Source of the DNA: Pseudoips prasinana
Taxonomy: Eukaryota; Arthropoda; Insecta; Lepidoptera; Nolidae
Assembly (NCBI GenBank): GCA_951640165.1
Contig: OX621252.1
Location: 1,148,501 to 1,212,500 of the forward strand
Direction: 5' to 3'
DNA: 64,000 nucleotides
In this document: piece by piece, positions 10,057 through 19,780 of the stretch
Position numbering within the stretch: the stretch's first letter is position 1
How the letters are laid out: the number at the start of each line of letters is the position of its first letter
Position numbers and translations under genes: made by a program
The notes under the pieces: model-generated
Databases searched by the model: none
What the model saw: the letters and a program-made list of their open reading frames with translations, nothing else
What the model was told of the DNA's origin: nothing

Positions 10057-11399
10057 CTATATTTTCTCCTTCTTGGTAGAGGCATCTATGTGAAAATTTT
10101 CCTCTTTAGACGGGTCATTGTTTTCATTTTTATATTCCTCGTCATAATAAAATTCTTCGGCCTGAGTAGGATAACCTTCCTCGTATTCTTCGGTCTCATA
10201 GCAAACATTGTCATAGTCATAAAGGTCATAATTATCGACTGTTAGTTCGTTTAGTCTGTAACCATTTTGGGGTTGTGGCCTTGGGATTGCTGTCCTCATT
10301 GTTACGTCTGGATCGTGCGACCTAGAAGCTTGAACTTGGGGCGGTCTGTAGCCGAATTGTTGGGGTGTCATTCCTAAATTTTGTGAAGGCCTATAGCCAA
10401 ACTGTTGAGGCATTACACCTAAATTCTGTGGAGGTTTATAGCCAAATTGTTGGTTATTATTTTGGAATTGAGGTGGTTTGTAACCTTGGAACTGAGGTCT
10501 GTATCCAAATGGCTGTTGTGGTTGCGTCTGAGGACGGAACCCTAATTGCTGTGGGCGGTAGCCGAACTGTGGCCTAACACTAGTATTTTGATATTGACCA
10601 AACTGCGGCCTGTTATGCGGAATACCGAAATTAAATTTTTGTTGGGGTGTAAAATTTTGTAAAACTGGTTTAAAAGCAGGTTGCGACATAGGCGGTAAGT
10701 TGCCGAATTTAAAATTAGTAGGACTTGATGTATTAAACGGTGGTTTAGGTATCACTTGGTTATTTTGCATACGATTTCGTAATACATATTGTTCGTGGAA
10801 GTTTACTTCCTCGAGGACTAATGATAAAGCTTGCTCTAGCGTAGAGGGGGTCTTTAACCTAACTACGCGTACCATATTTTCCGGTAAATTGTAGAGGAAA
10901 ACATTTAAGGCCGTGTTATTATATATAGTAATTTTAGCCCGTTTCATGTCGGCATCTGGCGATAAGTTAGCCTTCGAGATAAGTAACGACCGAATATTTT
11001 GAAGCCTATTACAGAAATCTAAGTAAGTTTCCCCTGGTTTGATTTTACATGACTCTAATTCTATATTGATGCACTCCTCGCTACGTGGGTCACCGAAATG
11101 TTGTTCTAGTAACTCTTTTAACGCAGACCATGTCGATATATCTTCGCGTTCTGATAATAACGCGGCTGCATTATCAGTGAGCCTACTAGTTATCGCATGT
11201 AATATATATATATATTCTGTTCTTCGTGGCCCCTATACCTTTCGATAACGTATTCAGATTTTCGAATGAATAAATTTAAATGTCTTTTATCGCCACTAAA
11301 AAGGGGTATTAACTTAAGCATTTCATTTGGGATCGGTACTACTCGAATTACTGGTTCCGGTAATGGTATTTCGTGTGCTTGCTGCATTTTGTACAGCAA
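10057..11399 (-). pseudogene. gag: Errantivirus gag (frameshifted)
   Basis: The N-terminal frame (Met at 11399; 'IPLFSGDKRHLNLFIRK') runs into a TA dinucleotide tract at about 11201-11215, changes phase there and stops at 11190. The rest of the capsid continues in another frame through about 11216-10947 ('LKELLEQHFGDPRSEE' is readable) and on to the stop at 10057. The C-terminal third repeats QFGYRPPQ-like units and ends in an acidic Tyr-rich tail. There is no CCHC zinc knuckle, as in many errantiviruses. The break coincides with a microsatellite-like run, so slippage or a sequencing indel is plausible. Confidence 0.85.
10093..10099 (-). promoter_or_regulatory. Candidate -1 ribosomal frameshift heptamer (A AAT TTT)
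   Basis: On - the heptamer AAATTTT sits in the gag frame as A-AAT-TTT, a fit to the X-XXY-YYZ rule. It lies about 34 nt before the gag stop (10057-10059). The pol frame is -1 relative to gag and is open from this site through the protease. Confidence 0.65.
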
Positions 11400-11730
11400 A
11401 TGACAGTCACTGAAGTTATTAAATTAAAATTCTAACACACACAAATTAAAATACACACTTAAATATAACTTAGTATAAATCCTTTCAATTATTTAAAATA
11501 TAAACTTTTCATATAAATTTATTTAGTACATATTTCTAATATAAAGTTACTCTGCGATTTTTATATATAAACTGCTTTCTTATCTAAGGTTAGAACTTAA
11601 CAAATATTGATATTAAGTTTACCAGATTACGTTATACTGAGAGACGTCTAATCTCAAAATAACAATTAAATAAAACCTTTTTGAACAAATAAGGGAATAT
11701 ATATGGCAAGGAAGGCAAGAATTTTGACTT

Positions 11731-11752
11731 ACCAGCCGACCGCTGCTCCCAT
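11731..11752 (-). promoter_or_regulatory. Leader AUG and candidate splice donor for env RNA
   Basis: On - an ATG at 11750-11752 is followed 20 nt later by CTG|GTAAGT, with the exon ending at 11733. In unspliced RNA this AUG opens only a seven-codon ORF, whose stop TAA is formed by the donor bases. After splicing to 6313 the AUG is in frame with env. Phase was checked by counting; usage is inferred. Confidence 0.6.
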
Positions 11753-11892
11753 GCTTGAAGTCCTTGAAGAAGTTTGACAAATTTATTTGGTTCGATGATC
11801 GCGTCGAGCGTTTCGCGCCGCGGTCACGTAATCTACGTGAATTTCGACACTTCGATTTTCGCGAAACGGCGCAGCTTTTAACGACACGATCC

Positions 11893-12076
11893 AGGGCCTC
11901 TAGCACGAGTTCCTGCAGTTTACTTATTCGATCACACGTACAGTTTCGTCCCATACATTGAGCACCAGAATTTTAGTTCTTAATAGTTTCCGCGAGAGGC
12001 GCTGGTGCTCAATGTATGGGAGAAACTGTACGTGTGATCGAGTAAGTAAACTGCAGGAACTCGTGCTAGAGGCCCT
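11893..12076 (-). repeat. Leader inverted repeat (about 75-bp arms)
   Basis: Arm 11893-11968 and arm 12002-12076 are nearly perfect reverse complements, separated by 33 bp. They lie between the primer-binding region and the env splice donor, in the leader before gag. RNA from this region would form a long stem. Confidence 0.9.
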
Positions 12077-12089
12077 GTCCTCAGCGCCA
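12072..12089 (-). promoter_or_regulatory. Probable primer-binding site region
   Basis: Directly after the 5' LTR on - the sequence reads TGGCGCTGAGGACAGG, with the T shared with the LTR end. It begins with TGGCGC, complementary to a tRNA 3' CCA end. The tRNA species is not assigned. Confidence 0.6.
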
Positions 12090-12339
12090 GTCAAACATTA
12101 AAATCAGTTAAAAGGTTTTTTAAAAATAAAAGATTTGATTAAGTGCTGCCGATCTGGAGGCTAACTCTATAATGAATAATAATCTTATTAACTAATGCCT
12201 TTGAGGGGCGTCAAAACATATCATATTGTCGTCTTGGACAATATTCTAAGAACCGCATCCGGTGACAATGCTGAGCCATCGGAAACGGTCACGTAGCATG
12301 TATTAATCCAAAACAGAGGATGTGACAGGATGCATAACT
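12089..12339 (-). repeat. Errantivirus 5' LTR
   Basis: This 251-bp repeat pairs with 4367-4616. It should carry the proviral promoter and is followed by the ATCT target duplication. Confidence 0.95.
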
Positions 12340-12343
12340 ATCT

Positions 12344-13069
12344 TGCTGACAAATTTATATAATGTACTAGGTTTTGGGGAGGTCTGGAGTGCCAAAATAT
12401 AGGGCTTGGCTTAGTTTTGACTCCAGATCTCCTACAAATTCCAACTTCATACATTTTGTCAACTTTATTTGTTGCATGTTACTTAATATCATGTAATTTG
12501 TGGAGATGAAATAAATCATTTTTGTTTGTTTCTGAGTCTGTGAGAAGTATGTTCTCAGAGATAAATCCGTTGTCTAATGGGCATGATACAAGCTATGCTT
12601 AGTTTGGGCTAGATGGCGGATGCCTATATCCCGGATATTTATTTATAAGTTATTTTGACTTAAATTATTATTTTAAAATTATTTTTACTAGTTTTTAAAT
12701 AAGATGTCATAGACCATCACGTGAGCAGTATGCGTGTTTACCAACTTGTATTGTAACATTGTATGTTATAGGCTTCTTATTGAACATATAATTTTTCAGA
12801 GAACATACAAAAGTGTTGTTATCTATATAAATAAATGTTTGTATATTTTGCCCTCTTTGCGTTCCTCAGCTATTGAATCGATTATGATGAAACTCTTTTG
12901 GTTCGTTTGTAAGCTTACAAGTTATTAAATACTCTTCTTCAACCCGACAATGCCATTTTAGGTATAAATAAATAAAATAAAATAATTAAATTAAAAAAAA
13001 TATTAAAATAAAATAATATTATTATCTTTTGAATTACTTAATTAAAATTGTGTCTATTGTCTATTTCAG
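12344..13069. other. Upstream flank of Ctr1 with SINE/LINE 3'-end fragments
   Basis: About 12370-12540 ('ggagtgccaaaatatagggc', 'gtggagatgaaataaatcat') resembles 52735-52870 on the other strand and looks like a dispersed 3' end. About 12575-12640 matches the 'gcttagtttggg' SINE tail. The remainder is AT-rich. A non-coding first Ctr1 exon is expected upstream of 13070 but cannot be located. Confidence 0.4.
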
Positions 13070-13165
13070 TGAGCAGCTATGGACCATAACCATGACCACA
13101 GCCACCACGAGGGGCACGGTGATGCGGACCCCTGCGCACACGCATCACACAACCATGCGATGGTG
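13070..13165 (+). CDS. Ctr1: Copper transporter Ctr1, first coding exon
   Basis: The acceptor 'ctatttcag' ends at 13069, then 9 nt of 5' UTR precede the ATG at 13079. The exon encodes 29 residues with nine His (MDHNHDHSHHEGHGD and on) and ends in phase 0 before gtatgt at 13166. His-rich extracellular N-termini in this family bind copper before it enters the trimeric pore. Unlike many Ctr1 proteins there are no MxM clusters; only the start Met and Met28 occur. The acceptor just before the ATG implies a separate non-coding first exon. Phase and continuity with 38223 support assignment to the same gene despite the distance. Confidence 0.9.
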
Positions 13166-13344
13166 GTATGTATTGCTAACAGTATCTATATAAAAAATAT
13201 ATCAAAAAAACAAGTCATTGACATCAACTTAAAAAAAAAAAAATACAATAAATTAAATTGTAGAGATCAAGCCAACATTTATGTTTTTTAAGTTGATGTT
13301 TTGATTTCCAACAAAAACTGTATATAATATATTATCCGTACACA

Positions 13345-13483
13345 TACAGACGCCAGCACATCCATCTCCCCCAATCTGCCAAATTCCCTTTATAGATTTT
13401 CAACTTTATCACAAAAGCATAAAGTTCACTTTCAATTGGGGAAATTTGACAGATTGGGATATGTATATGTATTGGCGTCTGTA
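13345..13483. mobile_element. Palindromic MITE, copy 1
   Basis: The ends are inverted ('tacagacgccagcaca' against 'ttggcgtctgta'), and a second inner inverted pair reads 'ccccaatctgccaaatt' against 'aaatttgacagattggg'. A related copy is at 61173-61305. The presence of TA at both edges fits a Tc1/mariner-type target. It is non-coding. Confidence 0.7.
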
Positions 13484-13749
13484 CCTACACGTTTTATAGG
13501 TAGTGGTTTTAAAATAAAGCTATATTCAAATTTATTGTTCAGCATCGTTATCAGAACACGCTATAAATAAAATATAACAAAAATTTTACGGCGGCATGAC
13601 GTCACCGCGCACAAATCGTGGACATGTACCTAAATATATTTGTTTTGACGGCTATTGATTTAATTATAAGTCATTTGTTTTAATTAATTGGCTTTTGATA
13701 ATAAACGTATTAATTATATCACGACGCATTTCGTAGTCTTATTTGGTTG

Positions 13750-14610
13750 GAGTTATTGCTACCAGTGCGGTGGTCTAATGCGCCCCAATTGAAAAGACTC
13801 AGTGAAACAAACTCAGTGACTTTCTCTAGTACCAGTCGGGACGGTACTTTTATTTTTCAACGGTACTAGTCCCTCCCTCTTACCCACCACTGCAACTCCT
13901 GTAAGCCAGGATCAACAGTGGCACACAATGAAATGACACTGAGCGGTGAAGCTCAGGCATGTCCCGGGGAATCGCTTTAACTGTCTTGGATCCCGCAACG
14001 AATTTAATCAGAAAGAGAAAAAAGGAGGAGTTAGAAAATGAATAGTTAGTTCCACTTCCCTCCAGAGCAAAGTGGGAGACAGAAAGATATAAAGAGACTA
14101 TAGCCTCATGAAATGAGAGATTTGCAACTAGAGAAGCCAGCTGCAAAAGCACCGAGGATCAATTTAAGGGTCCTAAGTGAGCTGTTATATTTGATTCAAA
14201 TAGTAGGTATGGCAAAAGCGCTTAAACGCACGGAAGTTGTTCCTTGTTGCTAGAAGATCCGTATAATAAAGTACTCCAGATATTGGTTGCAAGCTGTTTA
14301 ACATAATATCACGCTGATTATGCCAGAGATCACACTCCCAAAGGATGTGGTGAGCAGTTTGTTCATATTCGTTACTAGAAGTTGACCACAGACAGATTGG
14401 TGAAGATACTAACTAATTTGAAACTAAACAATTTACTTTTAAAATTGCCGTGTTCCGTAAGAAATTGTGCAACACAATGGTCTATGATTAGCCAAGTTTT
14501 ATTTAACCGTTCGCGTATATCCGGAAAGAACTGGTGCAGATGGCGACCCTTGGTTGAGCTATTCTGTCCACATCGCCATTCATTTAGTAGTTCGTCATTT
14601 AAGTCCGCTC
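13750..14610 (-). mobile_element. R1-clade LINE 3' fragment
   Basis: On - a C-terminal coding remnant (14185-14610) is followed by a 3' UTR (about 13890-14184). That UTR recurs at about 30350-30640 ('tcgatcccgcaacgaattta' is shared). The 5' part of the element is missing. Confidence 0.7.
14185..14610 (-). pseudogene. R1/I-clade LINE ORF2 C-terminal remnant
   Basis: An open frame of about 141 codons ends at TAA (14185-14187). It contains 'FLTEHGNFKSKL' and 'EQTAHHILWECDLW', matching the pattern (GHGxF ... C ... EQTxxHILxEC) found near the end of R1- and I-clade ORF2 proteins. A stop lies just upstream (about 14611), so only this terminal domain survives. RT and endonuclease domains are absent. 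Confidence 0.8.
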
Positions 14611-14641
14611 AGTAGAAACGGTGCGAAAATAATAATAATAA

Positions 14642-14889
14642 TAATATCTGAGGACAATGTCACACAGATCATCCTAGCCCCAAACTAAGCAAAGCTTGTA
14701 CTATGGGTACCAGGCGACGATATACTTACTTATATAGATAGATAACTACTTAAATACATAGAAAACATCCATGACTCAGAAACAAATATTCATGCTCATC
14801 ACACAAATATTTGCACTTACCGGGATTCGAACCCAGGACCACCAGCTTCGTAGGCAGGAGCACTACCAACTAGGCTACGGTGACCGTCA
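14642..14889 (-). mobile_element. tRNA-derived SINE (same family as 63157-63416)
   Basis: On - the head lies at the right: the complement of 'tagcctagttggtagtgctc' and the B box GGGTTCGAATCCCGG. The tail 'cctagccccaaactaagcaa' is on the left. AAT-rich sequence on both sides obscures the exact target duplication. Confidence 0.85.
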
Positions 14890-14906
14890 AATAATAATAA
14901 TACATA

Positions 14907-15325
14907 CAGGATGGCCGAGGAGTTGACGTTCAAACGCAAAATGTAGATACTTTATGATGAGGAGTATCTGAATCACCCCATGTATGTTCCCATTTTAATA
15001 TTTTTTTGATACTTTGAAAATGTATGAGTCCTGAGCTCAACACCCTAATTTTCAACTTTCGAATAAATTCTATCTTCAATGATTAGATAAACCATACTTT
15101 TTAGGGTGTTAGGTTAAACTATCCTAAATAGTTATCACAAAAACTGAACCAGAAATTTTCAACAGAACGAAAAAGATACGAGAACTGATTATAGGTGAAA
15201 TTTGCGAAAATAATCATTATAAAAATTCTATCTCACGCAAGATCGTAGAACATACATGGGGGTGATACTCCTCATAATAGAGTATCTACATTTTGCGTTT
15301 GATTATCAACTCCTCGGTCAACCTG
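14907..15325. mobile_element. MITE with about 80-bp terminal inverted repeats
   Basis: The left arm 14907-14989 and right arm 15248-15325 are reverse complements with few mismatches. Termini are CAGG...CCTG, flanked by TA (14905-14906 and 15326-15327). There is no transposase frame in the 419 bp. TA duplication with long arms fits a non-autonomous Tc1/mariner-superfamily element. Confidence 0.8.
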
Positions 15326-15367
15326 TAGTTATATATGTCTGTACAGACAGTAAGCTAAAGGTAAGAT

Positions 15368-16436
15368 AAAAATAAAATAAAATAAAAAAGGTTTTTATTC
15401 ACGTAAACTTTAAAAAAGCGCTTGTAAATAGTCAGAACATGTTTGTAGTAATATAGTTGTTTACATTATTATTTGTAGTTACATAGATATTTAGCTACAC
15501 GGATTGTATAAAACATTTATAAAATTTATTTTATAATAGCAATGATATAGCTTGTATAAAGTTATTGTCAAAGAGATTATGTTTAAGTTTAATTATCAAA
15601 ATTTATATTTTTACTACATAGGTATTGTCCGAATGGTTCTGTCTATATTAAGGTATTATTATTATGGCGGACGTTGTGTTAATAATGTGGTCGCGCTTTA
15701 ATGCTACCACCGGATCCAATGCGCCCCAACTGAGAAGACCCAGCGCAACAAACTCAGTGGGTTCATCTACTACCGTTTTCAACACGACCCAGTTGAGATG
15801 GTCCGGCGAAACATATTTATTTATAATAATTTATTTGTTTCGTAAGTTTACAGATTTGCTTATTTGCTAATTGTTACAAGGTTTGTTGAGTACTTATGTT
15901 ATGTTAATTACAAATTGGTTCCGAGACCAACCATTTTGCAGGCAGAGATCTGTACACAAAATATGAACCCTGTCTCTTAAACTAGGGAAATACCTGTATC
16001 TTAAGAAACAGTGTTCGGCTTGGATATTATTTTTATTGTTTTGCACAATGGCGGAACGGTGTCATTCTAAGAGTCTAATTAGGTACCTACTTGACCTTAA
16101 TTATACATGATATGTAACATAAAGTCATATACATCTTATGTTCTCCGCGTTTACTTCGATTCGATTCTTGTATAGTCCTGTTGGAGAAGCCATAATGACA
16201 CTTTAGATTTTACATAATATTTATTTGTATTGATTATATTAAGTTCTTTATAAACTTAACTTAAACATACTCAAGCGGGCATGGACACGGGATTTGGTCC
16301 ACTTAGAGTAATTATTTAGTAGGCAAACACAATATATGCTCGATCGGTTGTCTGAATGCTTATTATTTTTGAGACAGAGTCAATAATTTTAGATTAAGTA
16401 TATGATAGCAATCATATTACATATAGTTCACGTAAC
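15368..16436 (-). mobile_element. LINE 3' UTR, copy 2, carrying a nested insertion
   Basis: It matches 390-1065 in order, including 'ccaccggatccaatgcgccc' and 'gcgggcatggacacggga', but is interrupted at 15816-16262. It lacks the 55-bp stretch corresponding to about 945-1000 of copy 1. There is no coding part. Confidence 0.8.
15816..16262 (-). mobile_element. 447-bp retroposed insertion with a 7-bp target duplication
   Basis: It is flanked by 'aaacata' (15809-15815 and 16263-16269), and the uninterrupted empty site exists at about 840 in copy 1. The left end is T-rich (A-rich 3' end on -), as expected for a SINE or short LINE. Its family is not recognised. Confidence 0.75.
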
Positions 16437-16439
16437 TAG

Positions 16440-16928
16440 TACTCATGGATAGTTTCGACTATACCCTGCTTTGTGTTCCATATAGAGCCCGGGCAGTAAA
16501 AGACCATACTAATTGACAGCCTGCTCCATGCCACCCACTTCTCTCTCCCGACTCGGTGTTACCAACTTGATTGCCCCAACATGTCAGCCGAATGGCGTCC
16601 ACTACTGAGCTTGAGAAGTATAAATCTCCACCGCTGGACATACGCCTCCAGCCTATGTCAAAATGTGGAGATTTGTTGGGTTTTCAGCATACCCAGTGTC
16701 AAAACTCTGACTCAAGTGTAACCACGAACCGAAAATAGAAAATTAGCCACGTGAAATTAACAAATAAATCCCTAACCATCGTTATCACCGGTCGACCGGT
16801 AACCACAGACCGCTGGTGATAACCGTGATAAGACAGACCTATTTATATACATATATACCGCTATCTGTATGTACCACGCGATAAATACTTGCATTGATAG
16901 AGCAGTTATCTGATAACTAAACTGTCAC
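16440..16928. other. Unassigned intron sequence
   Basis: No coding or repeat family was recognised. A short inverted pair around 'ttatcaccggtcgaccggta' is visible near 16780-16830. Confidence 0.35.
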
Positions 16929-17557
16929 GATTTGTTCTATACAATGTCTCATTCGCTGCTTCACATAGAATCTCTGTTTTAGTAGCGCTTGACCCCGGTG
17001 ATTCCTTAATGTACATAAATTATGCCACACAACATGATTGCACGTGTGGAACAGCGATTAAGATAGTTGCCTTGCCACGTCGTGTCCCGGATTCGATTCC
17101 CGAACAGGACAACTATTTTTATGACCTATAATTCGTTGTTCTGAGCCTGGATATAATAATAATGTCCTCCTAGCCGAATTTCGGTCGCGGCGGCCAGTCT
17201 TAATGGAGACTATCTATCTGACTTCTAGCTGATACTAAATAAAATATTTTTACAATAAAATCTCAATATAACTTTAGGCCCGACTCGGGATTTGAACCTA
17301 GCATGTCGTTATCTGCGGTTAAATACGCTACCACTAGACCATAGAGGCTCGGGATGTACATTGTATCTATCAATTATATGATGATTAATGATTTGTTCTA
17401 TACAATGTCTCATTCGCTGCTTCACATAGAATCTCTGTTTTAGTAGCGCTTGACCCCGGTGACTCCTTAATGTTATTATGCCACACAACATGACTGCACG
17501 TGTGGAGCAGCGGTTAATATATTTGCTCTTCGTGTTCTAGATTCGATTCCCGAACAT
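16929..17557. repeat. Direct duplication containing SINE heads
   Basis: Segment 16929-17150 recurs from 17390 (461 bp offset), starting 'gatttgttctatacaatgtc'. Each copy ends in a tRNA-like head ('gcacgtgtgga' and 'attcgattcccgaaca'). The second copy is cut at 17557 by a LINE insertion and resumes at 18485. Between them (about 17160-17370) lies a second SINE type on -, with B-box complement 'gggatttgaacctagca'. Confidence 0.7.
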
Positions 17558-18484
17558 TTTTCTTTTTTAGGGTTCCGTAGCCAAATGGCAAAAAACGGAA
17601 CCCTTATAGATTCGTCATGTCTGTCTGTCTGTCCGTCCGTATGTCACAGCCACTTTTTTCCGAAACTATAAGAGCTGTGCTGCTGAAACTTGGTAAAAAG
17701 ATGTATTCTGTCAACCGCATTAAGATTTTTACACAAAAATAGAAAAAGAACAATAATTTTGCGTTGTCGCCATACATAGAACTAAAACTCAACATTTTTT
17801 TTTGATCGTACGCATACATGTTGGGTGTCTATGGATAGGTCTTCAAAAATCAAATTGAGGTTCCGAATATCATTTTTGGCTAAACTGAATAGTTTGCGCG
17901 AGAGACACTTCCAAAGTGGTAAAATGATAGTCCCCCCCCCCCCCCTGTAACTTCTGAAATAAGAGAATCATAAAACTAAAAAAATATATGACGTACATTA
18001 CCATAGAAACTATCAACGAAAATTGGTTAGAATAAGATCTAGCCAGTAGTTGTTTTTAATACGTTATAAACCGCAATTTGCTTTCATTTAATCAACTGAA
18101 ATACTTGCTGCTACGGAACCCTTCATGTGCGAGTCCGACTCGCACTTGGCCGGTTTTTTTTTTGTATTATTACTGCAACATGGCGATCTGGAACAGTGCA
18201 GGAATGCATTGCCTCTTAAATCTTGAAGTGCACACTTCCTGTGCCCTCCAGTCTAGATGCCAGTTGGTTAACGTGTCGCGACAGTCTGTTCTGATATTGT
18301 TTGCTGTATTTTGCAATCTGCCCTTTGACTGTATTGAGTTTCAGATCCATATGTATCAATTTGTTGCTAATATAATACGGGATGTTAAGCATTTTGCGTA
18401 GTGCTTTGCTCTGAAATCTTTGAAGGATTTCGATGTTACTATTACTAGTAGTTCCCCATTATTGAATTCCATTGCATTTCTAAT
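17558..18484 (-). mobile_element. Jockey-like LINE 3' end inserted in a SINE
   Basis: The 927-bp insert is flanked by a 13-bp duplication (gattcccgaacat, 17545-17557 and 18485-18497). On - it starts with a Jockey-type RT C-terminus, then a module beginning accggccaagtgcgagtc. It ends at 'gctacggaaccctaaaaaag', which is A-rich. That 3' module recurs at 28937-30018, 53127-53377 and around the DIRS element. Confidence 0.75.
18169..18483 (-). pseudogene. Jockey-like RT C-terminal remnant
   Basis: On - the text 'NIEILQRFQSKALRKMLN' and 'NRLSRHVNQLASRL' is readable. It is followed, after a phase change, by a short basic end closing at TAA (18169-18171). IEILQRFQSKxLR is a hallmark of the region after the RT domain in Jockey elements. 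At least one frameshift is present and the catalytic domain is missing. Confidence 0.8.
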
Positions 18485-18529
18485 GATTCCCGAACATGAC
18501 AACTATTTGTGTGACTTATAATTAGTTGT

Positions 18530-18608
18530 TCTGAGGCCAGCCTCAGAACTAATCAATTCTAGGACACGAAGAGCAAATATATTAACCGCTGCTCATGTTG
18601 TGTGGCAT
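18530..18608 (-). repeat. Inverted partial copy of the 17470-17540 SINE head
   Basis: After a fold-back point at 'ctgaggccagcctcag' the sequence is the reverse complement of the upstream SINE head ('acacgaagagcaaatatatt'). Confidence 0.7.
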
Positions 18609-18991
18609 AATTGAAGGTTAAACAAACTTACCTTAAGTGAAGTTTGACCATAATTATATGAGTCGCTGCATCCGAAGAGATTTTCATATTACACAGTAGT
18701 ACACTCTTCAATGTACTGGACATCGAACACTTTTTAGAGCTTGCAACATTAAAAAGACAAAATGTCAACGTCATTTTTCCGCCGCCACCTGGATGTCACC
18801 TCATTCTTTTCAGAGTAACACAGCATCTACTTAAGATTTCACTAAAGGCAAAGCATTAAAAGCAAATAACGGGTAGAAAGTATTCACAAGAATACTTTAA
18901 GGGAGGGAGGGATCGAAAATCTCTTCGGATGCAGCGACTCATATAATTATGGTCAAACTTCACTTAAGGTAAGTTTGTTTAACCTTCAATT
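18609..18991. mobile_element. Element with exact 76-bp inverted arms
   Basis: Arms 18609-18684 and 18916-18991 are reverse complements without visible mismatch; the spacer is 231 bp. The adjoining 'attttcatattacacagtag' occurs at both 18681 and 19016, and in inverse at about 25540. It may be a MITE or a non-autonomous inverted-repeat element. It is non-coding. Confidence 0.75.
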
Positions 18992-19780
18992 ATATTTCGT
19001 CGCTGCATCCTCGAGATTTTCATATTACACAGTAGATGTTTAGAGCTTTAGGGAAATCGTTAGTAAGAGTATTGAACCAATACCCATAAACGAATTAATA
19101 CATGCAATAATTTACTTTATCTTATTAACTTAATCATTTTTAACTATACTTAACCATAATCAACTGGAATTTTTAAATACAGGATCATTATTCGATCTGT
19201 CATAAAATTTACTAAATCCGTGGGAATTTCATGACCATCCTGCTGCCTTCCTAATCACTTCAATGGAAACGCATCGACGGACGTCTCTGCGTGGCGAGCG
19301 CTATGCGCAGAGTATACGCTTGCGTCAATATCCGCTCTCTTGCAATACTTGCTAGATACAGCGGCTGATTGTGGACACAGTTGCGTTGTGGTATATATAT
19401 ATATATATTTTTTTTTTTAGTGGTCAGAATTAACCTTTCTGCGATAGACGTGTCTCTAAACGGTCCTATTAGTTCTATGTATGCTATCAGGGTTTTCCCT
19501 GGGCATATCTCCTTCTAATTGTGATAAAAGAATTAGATGCGATTGAGGCCTCGCTTACAAGAATTTTAAATATTGGAATCGTTATTCCTAATATTTGAAA
19601 CAACGTCTCTTATCTTAGGTTCATAAATGACAACTTTTAATTTTTGATACACTTAAGGCATCCCAAAAGGCCTGCGGCCAAAGCTCGGGTGCTGAGAGTT
19701 CATCTTTATTAGATTATTTGGTCGGGGTAGCAATATCAGCGGTAGGAACCTGCGTAGCGACAACATTATCAAGAGTATGT
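18992..19780. other. Unassigned intron sequence with a short TA run
   Basis: Only a TA microsatellite at about 19392-19409 and a partial inverted-repeat-element end (to about 19040) were noticed. Confidence 0.4.

Larger units (their letters stand above)
4367..12339 (-). mobile_element. Complete errantivirus (insect endogenous retrovirus) provirus
   Basis: The 7,973-bp element is bounded by two LTRs (4367-4616 and 12089-12339). They differ by one T in a T run and one substitution, so the insertion is recent. The target duplication is ATCT (4363-4366 and 12340-12343). In element orientation the termini are AGT...ACT, as in errantiviruses of the gypsy group. Read on -, the order is 5' LTR, leader with primer-binding region, gag, pol (protease, RT, RNase H, integrase), env, polypurine tract, 3' LTR. 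gag and env each carry a frameshift, so this copy is probably not autonomous. It lies upstream of the Ctr1 coding exons. Confidence 0.95.

Noticed and set aside
14820..14880. Functional tRNA gene
   Set aside because: A and B boxes are present but the sequence is the head of a SINE with a shared body and tail elsewhere in the window.
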